DNA of 32,508 bases from an uncultured Geobacteraceae bacterium. Lineage in GTDB: Bacteria; Desulfobacterota; Desulfuromonadia; Geobacterales; Pseudopelobacteraceae. Under the pieces are notes generated by a model. It worked only from the letters and a program-made list of their open reading frames with translations. It did not search any database and was not told the DNA's origin. Position 1 is the stretch's first letter, and the number at the start of each line of letters is the position of its first letter. This document shows positions 1-6,711 of the stretch, piece after piece. The stretch covers positions 1 to 32,508 of the forward strand of contig CAIYDX010000116.1 of assembly GCA_903925005.1 (NCBI GenBank), given 5' to 3'. A program made the position numbers and the translations under genes.

Positions 1-806
1 AACTCCAGATTGCAGCAGGTGCATGGCGGTCGTGTGCCGGAATGTATGTGGTGTAATCGTTCTGGTAAGTAGTGACGGACATGTTGTTGCCGCTGCTGCC
101 ACCCGTTGGGCAATCATATAACGGAGACCATAACGAGAAAGGCGTTCGCCTCTGGCATTTATAAAGAGCGGTACATTGTCGGAGAATCGTATATTCCGGT
201 CTTCGACTGTTGACTTAATTGTTTGTATCGTCTCTTCCCATAGTGGGCAGGTTCGCTCACGCTGCCCTTTCCCATGAATCAGCACATAATGAGGGCGGCT
301 GAAGCGGATATGGTTGACGTTGAGATCCACGATTTCCTGTGCCCGTGCTCCGCTGTTATAGAGTAGGCGCAACAGAGCATCATCCCGCCGACCTGATGTT
401 TTTTGGACATCGATATGTCTAAAAATATGCAGCACCTCTTCCTTTTCCAGGTACCCCAATACATGCCTAGCGTGACGCTTGAACGGTACGGCAAGAACGG
501 ACTGACAGTGGGCGATGAAACGGGGATCGGTAGAGGCGAGATACCTAAAGAATGCATGGATAGCCGCCAGTCTGACGTTGCGGGTACCGGTGCCATTTTT
601 TCGACCCAGTCCAAGATGCTCCATGAATTTCCGGACAAGTTGCGCGGTAATATCCTCCACTACGAGATCGGTGCACAGTTTGTGGCACTGCTTGACAGCA
701 AATTGCAGCAGAAGTTTCAGGGTATCCCGGTAGGACAATACCGTATTTGGACTCAATCCCCGCTGTGAAACCAGATGATCTTCAAAAAAGTGACGTATGG
801 GCAGAC
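1..806 (-). pseudogene. Tyrosine recombinase ritC, main part, separated from its start by a transposon and cut by the window edge
   Basis: The minus strand is open from 806 to the window edge and encodes about 268 residues of a tyrosine recombinase. An N-terminal SAM-like core-binding region has the motif LVSQRGLSPNTVLSYRDT. The catalytic domain follows, with box I arginine in YNSGARAQEIVDL, a lysine in HGKGQRER, and the HxxR box in TPHTFRHTTAMH near the edge. The tyrosine nucleophile should lie just outside. No start codon with a ribosome site exists here, because the native start is at 4318 on the other side of the transposon. The open frame runs on into transposon DNA as far as a stop near 930. 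Joining 4318-4297 to 806 restores an uninterrupted protein that begins MPKNINIGLPIRHFFED. In a RIT element this would be the third recombinase. It is probably inactive as it stands unless a fortuitous start inside the transposon is used. Confidence 0.85.
802..806. repeat. Left target-site duplication CAGAC of the DDE transposon
   Basis: CAGAC lies immediately outside the left inverted repeat and matches the five bases just outside the right end (4292-4296). Collapsing the two copies rejoins ritC in frame, which is independent support that this is a true target duplication. Confidence 0.85.
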
Positions 807-831
807 TGAATCTCAGCTTTATAAATGATGT
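807..831 (+). repeat. Left terminal inverted repeat of the DDE transposon
   Basis: Starts TGAATCTCAGCTTTATAAAT and continues to a TGATGT at 826-831. It pairs with the inverted sequence at 4267-4291, with 16 of 25 positions identical and no gaps. Confidence 0.8.
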
Positions 832-869
832 AAAGGGTATTATTTTAACGGCAGGATAATTGAGGAACA

Positions 870-921
870 GGGCAGGAGCCCCCTCAAATAGCTTGCCGGC
901 TCCACGAGAGTTCTCCTGCCC
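870..921 (+). other. Compound hairpin in the left transposon end
   Basis: GGGCAGGAG (870-878) is the perfect inverse of CTCCTGCCC (913-921). GGAGCC (875-880) is the inverse of GGCTCC (898-903), so two partly exclusive stems can form between the left inverted repeat and the first gene. A smaller stem, CTACC/GGTAG, then overlaps the AGGAG ribosome site of the 946 gene and might mask it. The function is unknown; a structured leader that shields the transposon genes from outside transcription is one possibility. Confidence 0.5.
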
Positions 922-945
922 CTCTACCTATGGGGGTAGGAGAAT

Positions 946-1506
946 ATGCTATCAAAACTTCTTCAGACAGCCAACCTTTTTCACCTCCTTTTTTTCATCG
1001 ATTCAGAACTTGCCGCCATCAAACGTTCAGCTGGTTGTCCCTATTGCGGTGGCCGTCTTCATCAGTCGAACTACATGCGCCAACCCCGTGGCGGTCCAGT
1101 CGGGCTGCCGGAGGAGTATTACCTTCGGTGGAGTTTGTGCTGCGGTCGTGAAGGTTGTCGCCGCAGAAGTATGCCGGAGTCATGTTTGTTTATGGGTCGG
1201 CGAGTGTACTGGCGTTGTGTTGTGCTGATAGCAACAACTCTTGTTCAGCACAGGTCTGAGAGTCAGAGCATTGGCCAGCTTTCCAGGCTGATCGGCATAT
1301 CGAGAAAAACCATTATGCGCTGGTTTGATTATTTCACAGATTTATTTGGGAGCAGTTTTGAATGGCTGCGGATTCGTGGCTTTTTGCCGGCTACTGTTTC
1401 CAATGACAGTCTTCCCGCAAATTTTCTGGAGTATTGCCTTATGCAGTCCCAGGATGCTCTGAGCGGTTTGTCTATGTGCTGCCGTCTGTTGGGTAGAGGC
1501 GGGTAA
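946..1506 (+). CDS. Zinc-ribbon and HTH protein of the transposon (resembles DUF6431 proteins)
   Basis: A 186-residue basic protein with a ribosome site AGGAG just before the ATG. Residues 31-34 are CPYC, followed by a GRLHQSNYMRQPRG stretch and then a second cysteine group (C65, C66, C71 in LCCGREGCRRR), which together look like a zinc ribbon. Residues about 108-130 (QLSRLIGISRKTIMRWFDYF) look like a helix-turn-helix. From memory the cysteine pattern matches DUF6431 proteins, which often neighbour DDE transposases and ExeA-like ATPases. It is the first gene of the transposon, 124 nt before the transposase. Tn7/Tn5053 relatives carry the zinc-containing target selector TniQ/TnsD in an equivalent role, and I see no other candidate here, so a DNA-binding role in target choice is a reasonable guess and no more. 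It has no recognisable catalytic residues. Confidence 0.7.
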   Translation: MLSKLLQTANLFHLLFFIDSELAAIKRSAGCPYCGGRLHQSNYMRQPRGGPVGLPEEYYLRWSLCCGREGCRRRSMPESCLFMGRRVYWRCVVLIATTLVQHRSESQSIGQLSRLIGISRKTIMRWFDYFTDLFGSSFEWLRIRGFLPATVSNDSLPANFLEYCLMQSQDALSGLSMCCRLLGRGG

Positions 1507-1630
1507 TAAAAATCACGATATATGCGGGGTGATATTAGTCGGTCTGAGGCACGCAGAAGATGGGAACTGGCTGAATAATCAGCGATTGTGTTATGGGGTG
1601 GCATTCCATTTTTAATAAAGGAGCCATCTG

Positions 1631-3088
1631 ATGTCAGATCAATCGAGAAAATTAAGGAACTGGGCGCATCTTCGCTTTTCCATTGTCGGCCCTCTACTCG
1701 CACAGCCTCCAGAGCGGGGTGAACTTACCCAGGAAATTGAGCGTCTGTCACAGCAAAGTTATCCTCATCCAACCCGTCACGGAGAGATGATCAGCTTCGC
1801 AGTATCGACGGTAGAGCGCTGGTACTATGCGGCATTGGGAAATAGCGACCCTATAGCCGCGCTCAGCCGCAAAGTGCGTACCGATGCCGGTATACGCAAG
1901 GCTATCGGCGAAAAACAGCAAGAAATCCTTAAAACGCAATACGGGAACTATCCCAACTGGAGCGTAAAGCTGCATAGCGACAACCTTGCAGCATTTCTGA
2001 AAGAGCACACGGAGTTAGGTGATGTGCCGTCATACGATTCCGTACGGCGTCTGATGCGCACCAAAGGATGGCACAAGAGACGAAAACCGAAGACCGAGGG
2101 ACAGCAGCGTGCGGTCGAACGACTCGAATCACGTGAAGTGCGTAGTTATGAATCACAATTTATCCACAGCTTGTGGCATCTTGATTTCCATGAGTGCAGC
2201 AGAAAGGTCTTGGATTCAAAGGGACAATGGTACAAACCGAAAGCACTGTGCGTCCTCGATGACCGCTCCCGTCTTTGCTGCCACATTCAGTGGTATCAGG
2301 GGGAGAGTGCCGAAGAGCTCATTCACGGACTTATTCAAGCATTCCAGAAGCGCGGATTGCCAAGATCCCTCATGACCGACAACGGCAGCGCAATGAAAGC
2401 TGGCGAGACCGGGAACGGGCTCCTGGGTCTCGGGATCGTCCATAGCAAAACATTGCCGTACAGCCCATATGTCAATGGCAAACAAGAATCTTTTTGGGGA
2501 AAAGTCGAAGGCCGACTAATCGCCATGCTTTCAAACTTAAAACATCTCACCCTCGAAAGTCTCAATAACTTTACCCAGGCATGGGCCGAAATTGAATATA
2601 ACCGGTCCGTTCATGCCGAAATTAAAGTATCGCCAATTGATCGACTCCTCAGCGAAAAGACAGTTGGTCGAACCTGCCCTGACACTACCGTTTTGCGTCG
2701 TGTGTTCACGATTGAAGCCACCAGAAGACAACGTAGAAGTGATGGCACTATATCGGTTGATGGCATCCGATTTGAAGTACCTTCCCGGATGCGTCACTTT
2801 GAGAAGCTTACCGTCCGGTATCGTTCCTGGGATCTCAGTCAGGTCTATCTGGTTGACCCGAAAGAGGGACAGGTCATCGCAGAAATATATCCCATGGACA
2901 AGATAAAAAACTCACGAGGTTCACGGCGTCAACTTAACCCTGAACCCGACACCGTCGAATGTGCCGCATCCGACAAACAGGATGCCATCCCGCCACTTCT
3001 GCGAAACATCCTCGCAACATATGCCGCCACCGGTCTCCCCCCAGCATATATCCCCAAAAGTGACCAAAAGGAGCATGACGATGTCTGA
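1631..3088 (+). CDS. DDE transposase (rve integrase core, TniA/TnsB-like)
   Basis: A 485-residue protein preceded by AGGAG eight bases before its ATG. Residues about 1-160 are predicted DNA-binding, with a winged-helix-like region at 125-150 (DVPSYDSVRRLMRTKGWHKR). The RNase-H-fold core follows with the acidic triad D185 (SLWHLDFHEC), D250 (RSLMTDNGSAM) and E286 (VNGKQESFWGK). The 35-residue spacing between the last two is the classic D35E arrangement. The C-terminal part (about 385-440, with ISVDGIRFEVPSRMRHFE) is a Mu-transposase-type beta-barrel. The enzyme should bind the terminal repeats and join transposon ends to target DNA. Its last codons overlap the ATPase start by 8 nt, so the two are translationally coupled. 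All catalytic residues are present and the gene looks intact. Confidence 0.9.
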   Translation: MSDQSRKLRNWAHLRFSIVGPLLAQPPERGELTQEIERLSQQSYPHPTRHGEMISFAVSTVERWYYAALGNSDPIAALSRKVRTDAGIRKAIGEKQQEILKTQYGNYPNWSVKLHSDNLAAFLKEHTELGDVPSYDSVRRLMRTKGWHKRRKPKTEGQQRAVERLESREVRSYESQFIHSLWHLDFHECSRKVLDSKGQWYKPKALCVLDDRSRLCCHIQWYQGESAEELIHGLIQAFQKRGLPRSLMTDNGSAMKAGETGNGLLGLGIVHSKTLPYSPYVNGKQESFWGKVEGRLIAMLSNLKHLTLESLNNFTQAWAEIEYNRSVHAEIKVSPIDRLLSEKTVGRTCPDTTVLRRVFTIEATRRQRRSDGTISVDGIRFEVPSRMRHFEKLTVRYRSWDLSQVYLVDPKEGQVIAEIYPMDKIKNSRGSRRQLNPEPDTVECAASDKQDAIPPLLRNILATYAATGLPPAYIPKSDQKEHDDV

Positions 3089-3920
3089 CAAAAGACTGTT
3101 GGCCCTCTACGGACTCAAATGGAATCCGTTTCATTCCAATATTCCGGCGGATGTCATTTGGAATCCACCACAGCTCGGATCATTTCCCTTCAGATTGGAG
3201 AATCTTGTCATGGATGGCGGATTCGCCATGATCAGCGGAGAACCTGGACTCGGGAAATCAAAAATACTCCACCTTATGGCCCAGCAGCTCGCTAAACTGC
3301 AGGATGTTGTCGTTGGGATCATGGAACGGCCACAGAGCACCATCAACGACTTCTACCGTGAGATGAGCGCACTCTTCGGGGTCAATCTCTCACCTGCAAA
3401 TCGTTATGGGGGATTCAAAGCCCTCCGGGAACGATGGCATGATCATATCCGTACCACGCTCTTCAGACCCGTCCTCCTCATCGATGAAGCCCAGGAAATG
3501 GCCACTCCAGTGCTAAATGAAATTAGACTGTTATCAAGCACAAATTTTGATTCACAGGCCATTCTCACCACTGTGCTCTGCGGAGATGACCGACTACCGG
3601 AAAGATTCCGTACTGCACCACTGGCATCTCTGGGTACACGCCTCCGACTGCGGCTACCACTCGAACCGCTTCACAAGGATCATATCCTCGAATACATACG
3701 GCATGCACTGGAACAGGCTGGTGGGAAGCATCTCATGACAGAATCTCTCATGGAAACGCTCGCCGAGCATTGCTGTGGAAACTTGAGGATGCTCAACCAG
3801 ATGGCCGCAGAGCTCCTTGCCGTCGCAGCTGAAAAACAATTGCCCAGAATGGATGAAGGACTCTATCTCGAAATATTCTCACGTCAGCCGCAAACCAGAA
3901 AGCAGATCAGAAAAGGATGA
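3081..3920 (+). CDS. AAA+ transposition ATPase (TniB/TnsC/ExeA-like)
   Basis: A 279-residue P-loop ATPase. Walker A is GEPGLGKS (residues 53-60) and Walker B is VLLIDEAQEM (131-140), followed by a sensor-like stretch at ILTTVLCGDDRLPERF and the C-terminal AAA lid. The N-terminal LYGLKWNPFHSNIP is typical of ExeA/TniB-like ATPases. I chose ATG 3081 because AGGAG lies 7 nt upstream; the in-frame ATG at 3075 is only 1 nt from it. The start overlaps the end of the transposase gene. In relatives this ATPase forms ATP-dependent filaments on target DNA, recruits the transposase and gives target immunity. Here it should partner the 1631 transposase. Confidence 0.88.
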   Translation: MSDKRLLALYGLKWNPFHSNIPADVIWNPPQLGSFPFRLENLVMDGGFAMISGEPGLGKSKILHLMAQQLAKLQDVVVGIMERPQSTINDFYREMSALFGVNLSPANRYGGFKALRERWHDHIRTTLFRPVLLIDEAQEMATPVLNEIRLLSSTNFDSQAILTTVLCGDDRLPERFRTAPLASLGTRLRLRLPLEPLHKDHILEYIRHALEQAGGKHLMTESLMETLAEHCCGNLRMLNQMAAELLAVAAEKQLPRMDEGLYLEIFSRQPQTRKQIRKG

Positions 3921-3971
3921 TCATAAGACGCGCGGAACAACATGAACGATTCTCACAGAAAGGAGAAAACA

Positions 3972-4139
3972 ATGAACTTCTATGAAGACGAAGCGCTGGA
4001 GCAAAAACTGGAGGAATTGAGCGATCAACTGGGGTATCTGGTGCTCGACCTTCTCGTGGTAAGCCTGAAAAAAGTGGTACGGGAACAAGGTATCTATAGC
4101 GAGATTATGGATGCGAAATTAGACCGTGATCCGTTCTAA
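3972..4139 (+). CDS. Small acidic helical protein of the transposon, function unknown
   Basis: A 55-residue protein with a good ribosome site (AAAGGAG, 6 nt before ATG), 51 nt downstream of the ATPase on the same strand. The sequence is largely predicted helix with an acidic N-terminus (MNFYEDEALEQKLEELSDQL), a hydrophobic middle (YLVLDLLVVSLKKVV) and an ending DAKLDRDPF. I recognise no domain. Its position as the last gene of the unit, before a possible terminator and the right end, suggests an accessory transposition or regulatory protein. An upstream in-frame start at 3942 is possible but lacks a ribosome site. Confidence 0.6.
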   Translation: MNFYEDEALEQKLEELSDQLGYLVLDLLVVSLKKVVREQGIYSEIMDAKLDRDPF

Positions 4140-4196
4140 ATCTTCAAAGGGACATCACCAACTGAAAATTGTTTGATCCCGTTAACGTTCAACGTG

Positions 4197-4229
4197 AGGT
4201 GGGTACAAGAAGTGCTCACCTTTCTTTTT
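4197..4229 (+). terminator. Possible terminator after the transposon genes
   Basis: AGGTG (4197-4201) pairs with CACCT (4217-4221), and an alternative GTGAG/CTCAC stem overlaps it. A T-rich run, TTCTTTTT, follows. The stem is short and the loop is 15 nt, so this is a weak call. Confidence 0.4.
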
Positions 4230-4239
4230 AACCCGATAC

Positions 4240-4272
4240 AAAACATCAGGCAGCATGCTGACTAAAACATCA
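4240..4272 (-). repeat. Two subterminal 9-bp repeats (TGATGTTTT on the minus strand), probable transposase-binding sites
   Basis: AAAACATCA occurs on the plus strand at 4240-4248 and 4264-4272, 24 bp apart. The outer copy overlaps the right inverted repeat and shares TGATGT with the left repeat. Iterated binding sites at one end are typical of Tn7- and Mu-like transposons. The binding role is inferred. Confidence 0.6.
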
Positions 4273-4291
4273 AAAAGCGAGCTTACACTCA
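4267..4291 (-). repeat. Right terminal inverted repeat of the DDE transposon
   Basis: On the minus strand it starts TGAGTGTAAGCTCGCTTTTT and reaches TGATGT at the same distance from the end as in the left repeat. The shared bases TGA, AGCT and TGATGT are the likely transposase-contact core. Confidence 0.8.
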
Positions 4292-4296
4292 CAGAC
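4292..4296. repeat. Right target-site duplication CAGAC of the DDE transposon
   Basis: Second copy of the 5-bp CAGAC duplication, directly after the right inverted repeat. On the minus strand it forms GTCTG, part of codons 8 and 9 of ritC. Confidence 0.85.
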
Positions 4297-4318
4297 CAAT
4301 GTTAATGTTCTTCGGCAT
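4297..4318 (-). pseudogene. 5' fragment of ritC (start codon and first codons)
   Basis: On the minus strand GGAGGACACA precedes an ATG at 4318-4316 that opens MPKNINIGL. The frame then meets the transposon and stops after nine codons. This is the true ritC start: a strong ribosome site, a 17-nt overlap with the end of ritB, and an exact in-frame join to the fragment at 806 once the transposon and one CAGAC copy are removed. Confidence 0.85.
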
Positions 4319-5297
4319 TGTGTCCTCCCTTACGTCGCTTCAAAAATGGAATAGCGAAGTGATTTTTGAACCGCGTACTCGTCTTCTCAAGAAGTTCTGC
4401 CGTGGCATGGAGATAAATCTCAGTGCCGCTGAGAGCAGTGTGGCCGAGATACGTTGCCAATAGCGGTAACTTGGCGTTGATGTTTTCTCCTTGTTGATAC
4501 CACTGAGCCAATCGACTTACGGCAAAGGTATGGCGAAAGTCATGTATGCGTGGTCCCCGTTCCCCCTTAGGACCGCGAAGCCCGACGTTTCTAATAATTT
4601 CCAGAAAGATTGAACAAATCCGTCCCGGCCTGTATGCCCGTCCGGAGGGACTTATAAAGACAGGTGCAGTCGGAATGGTGGGGACTTTTGCCACCTCCCT
4701 TTGGTGTAAAAAATCCGCAAGATGTTGAGCTGTAGATGGCGACAGGGGTACATATCGGGATTTCATGAACTTGGTTTCCCGAATCGTTAATAACTCACCT
4801 TGGATGTCTACATCTGCCAACGTCAACTTCATCGCTTCCCCAATACGGAGTCCGGTGCTGTAAAGCAGGCCGATGACCGTAGAGATAAGAAATGGGCGTA
4901 AACTGCCATCTGGCCCGATCTTTCTGGCAGCATCCAGAATCAAGCAAACCTCCTGCTGAGAATAGATATAAGGAGCTGGACGGTTTCTACGAGGAAGGAA
5001 GCTCTGGTGAATAACACATGTTCGCGGATCGAAATGGCTCAGATACATACAGAACAGTCGCAATATGGACATACGGTTGAGTCTGGTTCCAGTACTCAGA
5101 TGTTCCATGGATTTGAACCAGCGATCAGCAATTTCAGCTGTAATCTGACATCCTGGTTTAAGTTCTCCCATCAGAAAACGATCAAGGCCGGTGAGTATTT
5201 TATGATCACTGTCACCCTTGCGTCCAAGAGCAACGCGCATCTCCCAAAAATCCTGGAGCCTTGATGCTACGGGACTACGGAAAGCACAAGTTGCCAT
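4302..5297 (-). CDS. Tyrosine recombinase ritB
   Basis: A 331-residue tyrosine recombinase. Residues about 10-100 are the SAM-like core-binding domain and 105-310 the catalytic domain. Catalytic residues are R151 (YSTGLRIGEAMKL), K176 or K179 (RETKFMKSRYVPL), H252 and R255 (RIHDFRHTFA), H286 (ATYLGHTALS) and the nucleophile Y295 (TEIYLH). All boxes are present, so the enzyme looks active. Its ATG at 5297 follows the ritA stop by 3 nt, with an AGAGAGG ribosome site inside ritA, and its end overlaps the ritC start by 17 nt. This packing implies the trio is made together and perhaps assembles as a mixed complex on the element ends. The individual roles of the three RIT recombinases are not well established. 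Confidence 0.88.
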   Translation of the reverse strand: MATCAFRSPVASRLQDFWEMRVALGRKGDSDHKILTGLDRFLMGELKPGCQITAEIADRWFKSMEHLSTGTRLNRMSILRLFCMYLSHFDPRTCVIHQSFLPRRNRPAPYIYSQQEVCLILDAARKIGPDGSLRPFLISTVIGLLYSTGLRIGEAMKLTLADVDIQGELLTIRETKFMKSRYVPLSPSTAQHLADFLHQREVAKVPTIPTAPVFISPSGRAYRPGRICSIFLEIIRNVGLRGPKGERGPRIHDFRHTFAVSRLAQWYQQGENINAKLPLLATYLGHTALSGTEIYLHATAELLEKTSTRFKNHFAIPFLKRRKGGHNAEEH

Positions 5298-5300
5298 GTT

Positions 5301-6557
5301 TCACCTCTCTTTCGGCCAAGGCATGACCACTTGACGAAGCATCTTGAGGTCTGCCTTGGCATAGATAAAGGTGGTGTTCAGGCAGCGGTGCCCTAACACA
5401 TCGGCAATTGCTTTCATAGGTGAATCTTGTGCCAATGCCCGAATGGCCCAGGAATGGCGCAAGGTGTTCGACCCACTCTTGGGCTTTTTGACCCCCGCTA
5501 TTTTCATGTACTTGCGAACGGTCATTGATACATCCATGGTATTGAGAGGGAAATAGGGGGCTTTTACACCAAGGAATATTTCTCGGAACTGAGTTTCGGG
5601 GCGGTGGTGAAGATAAGCGACGATTGCTTCACCCACAGCTTCCAAGAGTGGAAGCACGACTTCTTTGCCTCCCTTTCGAGCACGTATCAAAATAGTGGAC
5701 CGGGGCCAGTCAATATCCTGCAAAAGCAATTCGACTACGCTCATGCCCCGGATTCCGTAGGCCATCATTAGCAGCATGATGGCGGTATCCCTTGCACCGA
5801 CAGCAGTTCCTTTGGGAATTATATTGAGGATACGTTGTAAGTCGGAATCTTCCATCCCCTTGGGCAGTGATGCCAGACGATAGGCAGGGGTGGAGGGGAT
5901 CACTCCGGAAAAATCCTTGGTGACATATCCCTGGCGAGCACAGAATCGGAGAAGCCCACGGAGGTATCCCGCTAAATTCCGCAGATTCACCGGACTTTCC
6001 TTGATGTGCTGCTTGACATATGTCTCGACATCTTCGGCTTTCAGTGTTTTCATACCCTGGCGTGTAGCTCTTTCTCCCAGACCATCGAGAAACCGACACA
6101 ACACAATTCGATTATTCTGAATCGTATTCTCCTTAAGTTGGCGGTCTTCACGTAAATATTGCAGGAATGGATCGAGTACCCAACGGTACAAGGTCGGTAT
6201 TGGTTTGGGATCGACCGGTCTAATTGCTCCCACGTCAACTAGGTACGACAACAAGTGTTTCAGGTGGCCCCACACCGCTCCTCTCCCAACATAATGTCTG
6301 CTTGTCGTTCTGAAATCTGCAAGATAGGCATCAATAAATGCTTCAAAATGTGCAGGAGCGATCTCTTTACTGCGAGTGATCCCCTGATCGACAAGAAAAC
6401 TGTTAAAAAGACAACAGTGGCCAAGAACTGGCCTAGCTAAATCTTTCGAATACCCCCTCTCTTTCATACGTGCCGCAAGTCCGTCAAAATATGGACCTAA
6501 TGGTCCTCGCCGAAAATCCACCAATGTCCGTCGTTCTTTGTACCAGTACTCAAGCAT
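5301..6557 (-). CDS. Tyrosine recombinase ritA
   Basis: A 418-residue tyrosine recombinase and the first gene of the trio. I chose ATG 6557 because AGGAG precedes it by about 7 nt; the longer frame to 6644 has no ribosome site and runs into element-end DNA. An N-terminal extension (about 1-120) precedes a second core-binding region (130-220) and the catalytic domain (235-410). Catalytic candidates are R270 (AYGIRGMSVVELL), K295 or K298 (RARKGGKEVVLPL), R367 (SNTLRHSWA), H390 (VLGHRCLN) and nucleophile Y399 (TFIYAK). The usual first histidine of the HxxR box is N364 here (N-T-L-R). Coupling to ritB is tight. Weak-consensus DNA upstream presumably holds its promoter. Confidence 0.87.
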   Translation of the reverse strand: MLEYWYKERRTLVDFRRGPLGPYFDGLAARMKERGYSKDLARPVLGHCCLFNSFLVDQGITRSKEIAPAHFEAFIDAYLADFRTTSRHYVGRGAVWGHLKHLLSYLVDVGAIRPVDPKPIPTLYRWVLDPFLQYLREDRQLKENTIQNNRIVLCRFLDGLGERATRQGMKTLKAEDVETYVKQHIKESPVNLRNLAGYLRGLLRFCARQGYVTKDFSGVIPSTPAYRLASLPKGMEDSDLQRILNIIPKGTAVGARDTAIMLLMMAYGIRGMSVVELLLQDIDWPRSTILIRARKGGKEVVLPLLEAVGEAIVAYLHHRPETQFREIFLGVKAPYFPLNTMDVSMTVRKYMKIAGVKKPKSGSNTLRHSWAIRALAQDSPMKAIADVLGHRCLNTTFIYAKADLKMLRQVVMPWPKER

Positions 6558-6614
6558 AGTCTTTCTCCTTTCTCCCTGAATAAATGCATCTAAGAGAAGG
6601 ATACCGGGCTCAGA

Positions 6615-6709
6615 ATTATGTGGAGAGAAAATACGACAACACATTGGTAAACGGTGAAGGATACCTATCGGAAAGGCGGAACTTCACATTACTTGCAACT
6701 TCACATTAC
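6615..6709. repeat. Recombinase-site-like repeats at the right end of the RIT element
   Basis: A 13-bp sequence, AACTTCACATTAC, is repeated directly at 6680-6692 and 6697-6709, 17 bp apart. A related inverted copy, ATTATGTGGAG (6615-6625), matches the reverse complement of the direct repeats at 8 of 11 positions. The last copy ends 2 bp before the radC tail. Clustered direct and inverted sites are what a multi-recombinase end would need. The binding role is inferred. Confidence 0.6.
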
Positions 6710-6711
6710 GT

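Larger units (their letters stand above)
807..4291 (+). mobile_element. 3485-bp four-gene DDE/AAA+ transposon inserted in ritC
   Basis: The unit carries four plus-strand genes: a zinc/HTH protein (946), a DDE transposase (1631), a TniB/ExeA-like ATPase (3081) and a small acidic protein (3972). Both ends begin with TGA. Read inward, the outer 25 bp match at 16 of 25 positions without gaps, including an internal AGCT and TGATGT at positions 20-25. The flanks carry a 5-bp direct repeat, CAGAC (802-806 and 4292-4296). Deleting the element and one CAGAC copy re-creates an intact ritC frame. TG...CA ends, a 5-bp duplication and a transposase plus AAA+ partner are hallmarks of the Tn7/Mu/Tn5053 superfamily. 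I see no TniQ, resolvase or cargo gene. The boundaries rest on sequence; the family placement is inference. Confidence 0.85.
1..6711 (-). mobile_element. RIT-type (recombinase-in-trio) element, left end outside the window, interrupted by a DDE transposon
   Basis: Three tyrosine recombinases of different sizes lie in tandem on the minus strand in the order ritA (5301-6557), ritB (4302-5297), ritC (start at 4318, remainder at 1-806). They are closely spaced: ritA and ritB are 3 nt apart and ritC overlaps ritB by 17 nt. Such same-strand trios are the defining feature of RIT elements. The right boundary is placed at about 6711, because repeats typical of a recombinase end stop there and an in-frame radC tail begins at 6712. 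The left boundary and the end of ritC lie outside the window. The element is split by a separate transposon at 807-4291. The RIT identity is confident; the exact right boundary is an inference good to a few bases. Confidence 0.85.

Noticed and set aside
279-768. Open frames of about 120 codons on both strands near the left edge
   Set aside because: They are out-of-frame shadows of ritC, whose minus-strand frame carries all the recombinase motifs.
829-4287. TGTAA...TTACA as alternative ends of the DDE transposon
   Set aside because: Only 5 bp match and the flanking 5-mers differ. The 807-4291 ends give a longer repeat, a matching CAGAC duplication and an exact in-frame ritC join.
6680-6709. 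Start of a CRISPR array (two 13-bp repeats)
   Set aside because: There are only two copies, with a 4-bp gap and no spacers; the position at a RIT end explains them better.
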